A DNA stretch of 5,116 bases, taken from the NCBI GenBank assembly GCA_934095805.1, contig CAKOKV010000078.1, positions 1 to 5,116 of the forward strand, written 5' to 3'. The position numbers and the translations under genes were made by a program. The notes under the pieces are model-generated. The model saw only the letters and a program-made list of their open reading frames with translations. It made no database searches and was not told the DNA's origin. Positions 5,073 through 5,116 of this stretch are shown here, piece by piece (the first letter of the stretch is position 1; every line of letters starts with the position of its first letter). The stretch is from an uncultured Bacilli bacterium (GTDB lineage Bacteria > Bacillota_I > Bacilli_A > RF39 > UBA660).

Positions 5073-5074
5073 AT

Positions 5075-5080
5075 AGGAGG
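5075..5080 (+). promoter_or_regulatory. Ribosome binding site of alaS
   Basis: AGGAGG lies 5 nt before the ATG at 5086, just beyond the T-box terminator tail. It fixes the start of the controlled gene. Confidence 0.85.
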
Positions 5081-5085
5081 AAAAT

Positions 5086-5116
5086 ATGAATATTAAAGAT
5101 TTGTACATTGATTTTT
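5086..5116 (+). CDS. alaS: Probable alanyl-tRNA synthetase, first 10 codons (runs off right edge)
   Basis: Only MNIKDLYIDF is visible. AlaRS attaches alanine to tRNA-Ala in the cytoplasm. Three points support the call. A T-box leader directly precedes it, and such leaders usually control aminoacyl-tRNA synthetase or amino-acid genes. The specifier is GCU (Ala), and the antiterminator bulge suits a discriminator A. The visible residues also resemble the AlaRS N-terminus, where a short helix ends in (L/I)xFF before KxKGH. Ten residues cannot prove the family. An alanine transporter or another alanine-responsive gene is the main alternative, but the DLYIDF ending makes AlaRS clearly preferable. 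Confidence 0.75.
   Translation, partial: MNIKDLYIDF

Larger units (their letters stand above)
4883..5073 (+). promoter_or_regulatory. T-box riboswitch, alanine specifier (GCU)
   Basis: This leader senses uncharged tRNA and controls the gene at 5086. The Stem I base is GAAAG (4885-4889) with CTTTC (4963-4967). Next come the GACGAGTA-like internal-loop motif (4889-4896) and the helix AAATAA (4897-4902) with TTATTT (4950-4955). AGAGAG carries the AG bulge. The distal helix GTTAAT (4920-4925) pairs with ATTAAC (4937-4942) and encloses GGTG (4930-4933). The specifier loop reads GAAGCTA, giving GCU (4959-4961) followed by the usual purine A. Two short hairpins follow: TGAG/CTCA (4974-4988) and ACGGAT/ATCCGT (4988-5000). 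The T-box antiterminator bulge TGGTACC (5026-5032) is intact. Its TGGT would pair with an ACCA tRNA end, that is discriminator A73, consistent with tRNA-Ala. The leader architecture is read directly; ligand identity rests on the specifier and the downstream start. Confidence 0.93.

Noticed and set aside
5046..5080. Translational T-box in which CTCCT (5045-5050 region) sequesters the AGGAGG site
   Set aside because: Pairing is possible over only about 5 bp. The strong 11-bp terminator with a T-tract in the same leader indicates transcriptional control instead.

Overview
The window is very AT-rich. It has strong AGGAGG-type ribosome binding sites, TAA at every visible stop, sigma-70-like promoters with 17-nt spacers, and a T-box riboswitch. 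Together these point to a low-GC Firmicutes/Bacilli or Mollicutes-like bacterium. A BspA-type repeat surface protein ending in a DUF6273-like domain fits an uncultured gut or host-associated member of that group; this placement is inference.

Left part (1-1205). Read on the minus strand, a 5'-truncated SufS-type cysteine desulfurase (424-1036) is followed by a terminator, a promoter and the first 76 codons of a single-stranded-DNA-binding protein, which runs off the left edge. The missing SSB C-terminus lies on the plus strand at 1026-1205. The two SSB pieces share a perfect 76-bp inverted repeat (1-76 and 1026-1101). The desulfurase sequence meets the SSB sequence at an 8-bp block that suits both genes. 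The simplest reading is that the real order is desulfurase, ssb, DUF1016 gene on one strand, and that a fold-back (inverted) join, most likely an amplification or assembly chimera, has split it. A genuine inverted duplication is not excluded.

Middle (1206-2393). A YhcG/DUF1016 family predicted PD-(D/E)XK nuclease lies directly downstream of the SSB C-terminus, after a hairpin that overlaps the ssb stop codon. A 75-residue protein of unknown function follows, with its own promoter.

Right part (2394-5116). A promoter drives an 803-residue surface protein. It has an N-terminal membrane anchor, an extracellular beta-rich region, ten exact 25-residue BspA/DUF285 leucine-rich repeats plus a degenerate eleventh, and a C-terminal DUF6273-like domain. 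After it come a promoter and a complete T-box leader with an alanine (GCU) specifier and mutually exclusive antiterminator and terminator hairpins. The first ten codons of the controlled gene, very probably alaS, end the window.

Functionally the window combines housekeeping genes (Fe-S/sulfur mobilisation, SSB, alanyl-tRNA synthetase) with a predicted nuclease and an adhesin-like surface protein. No mobile element, CRISPR array, tRNA or rRNA is visible. No gene-free stretch exceeds 300 bases.
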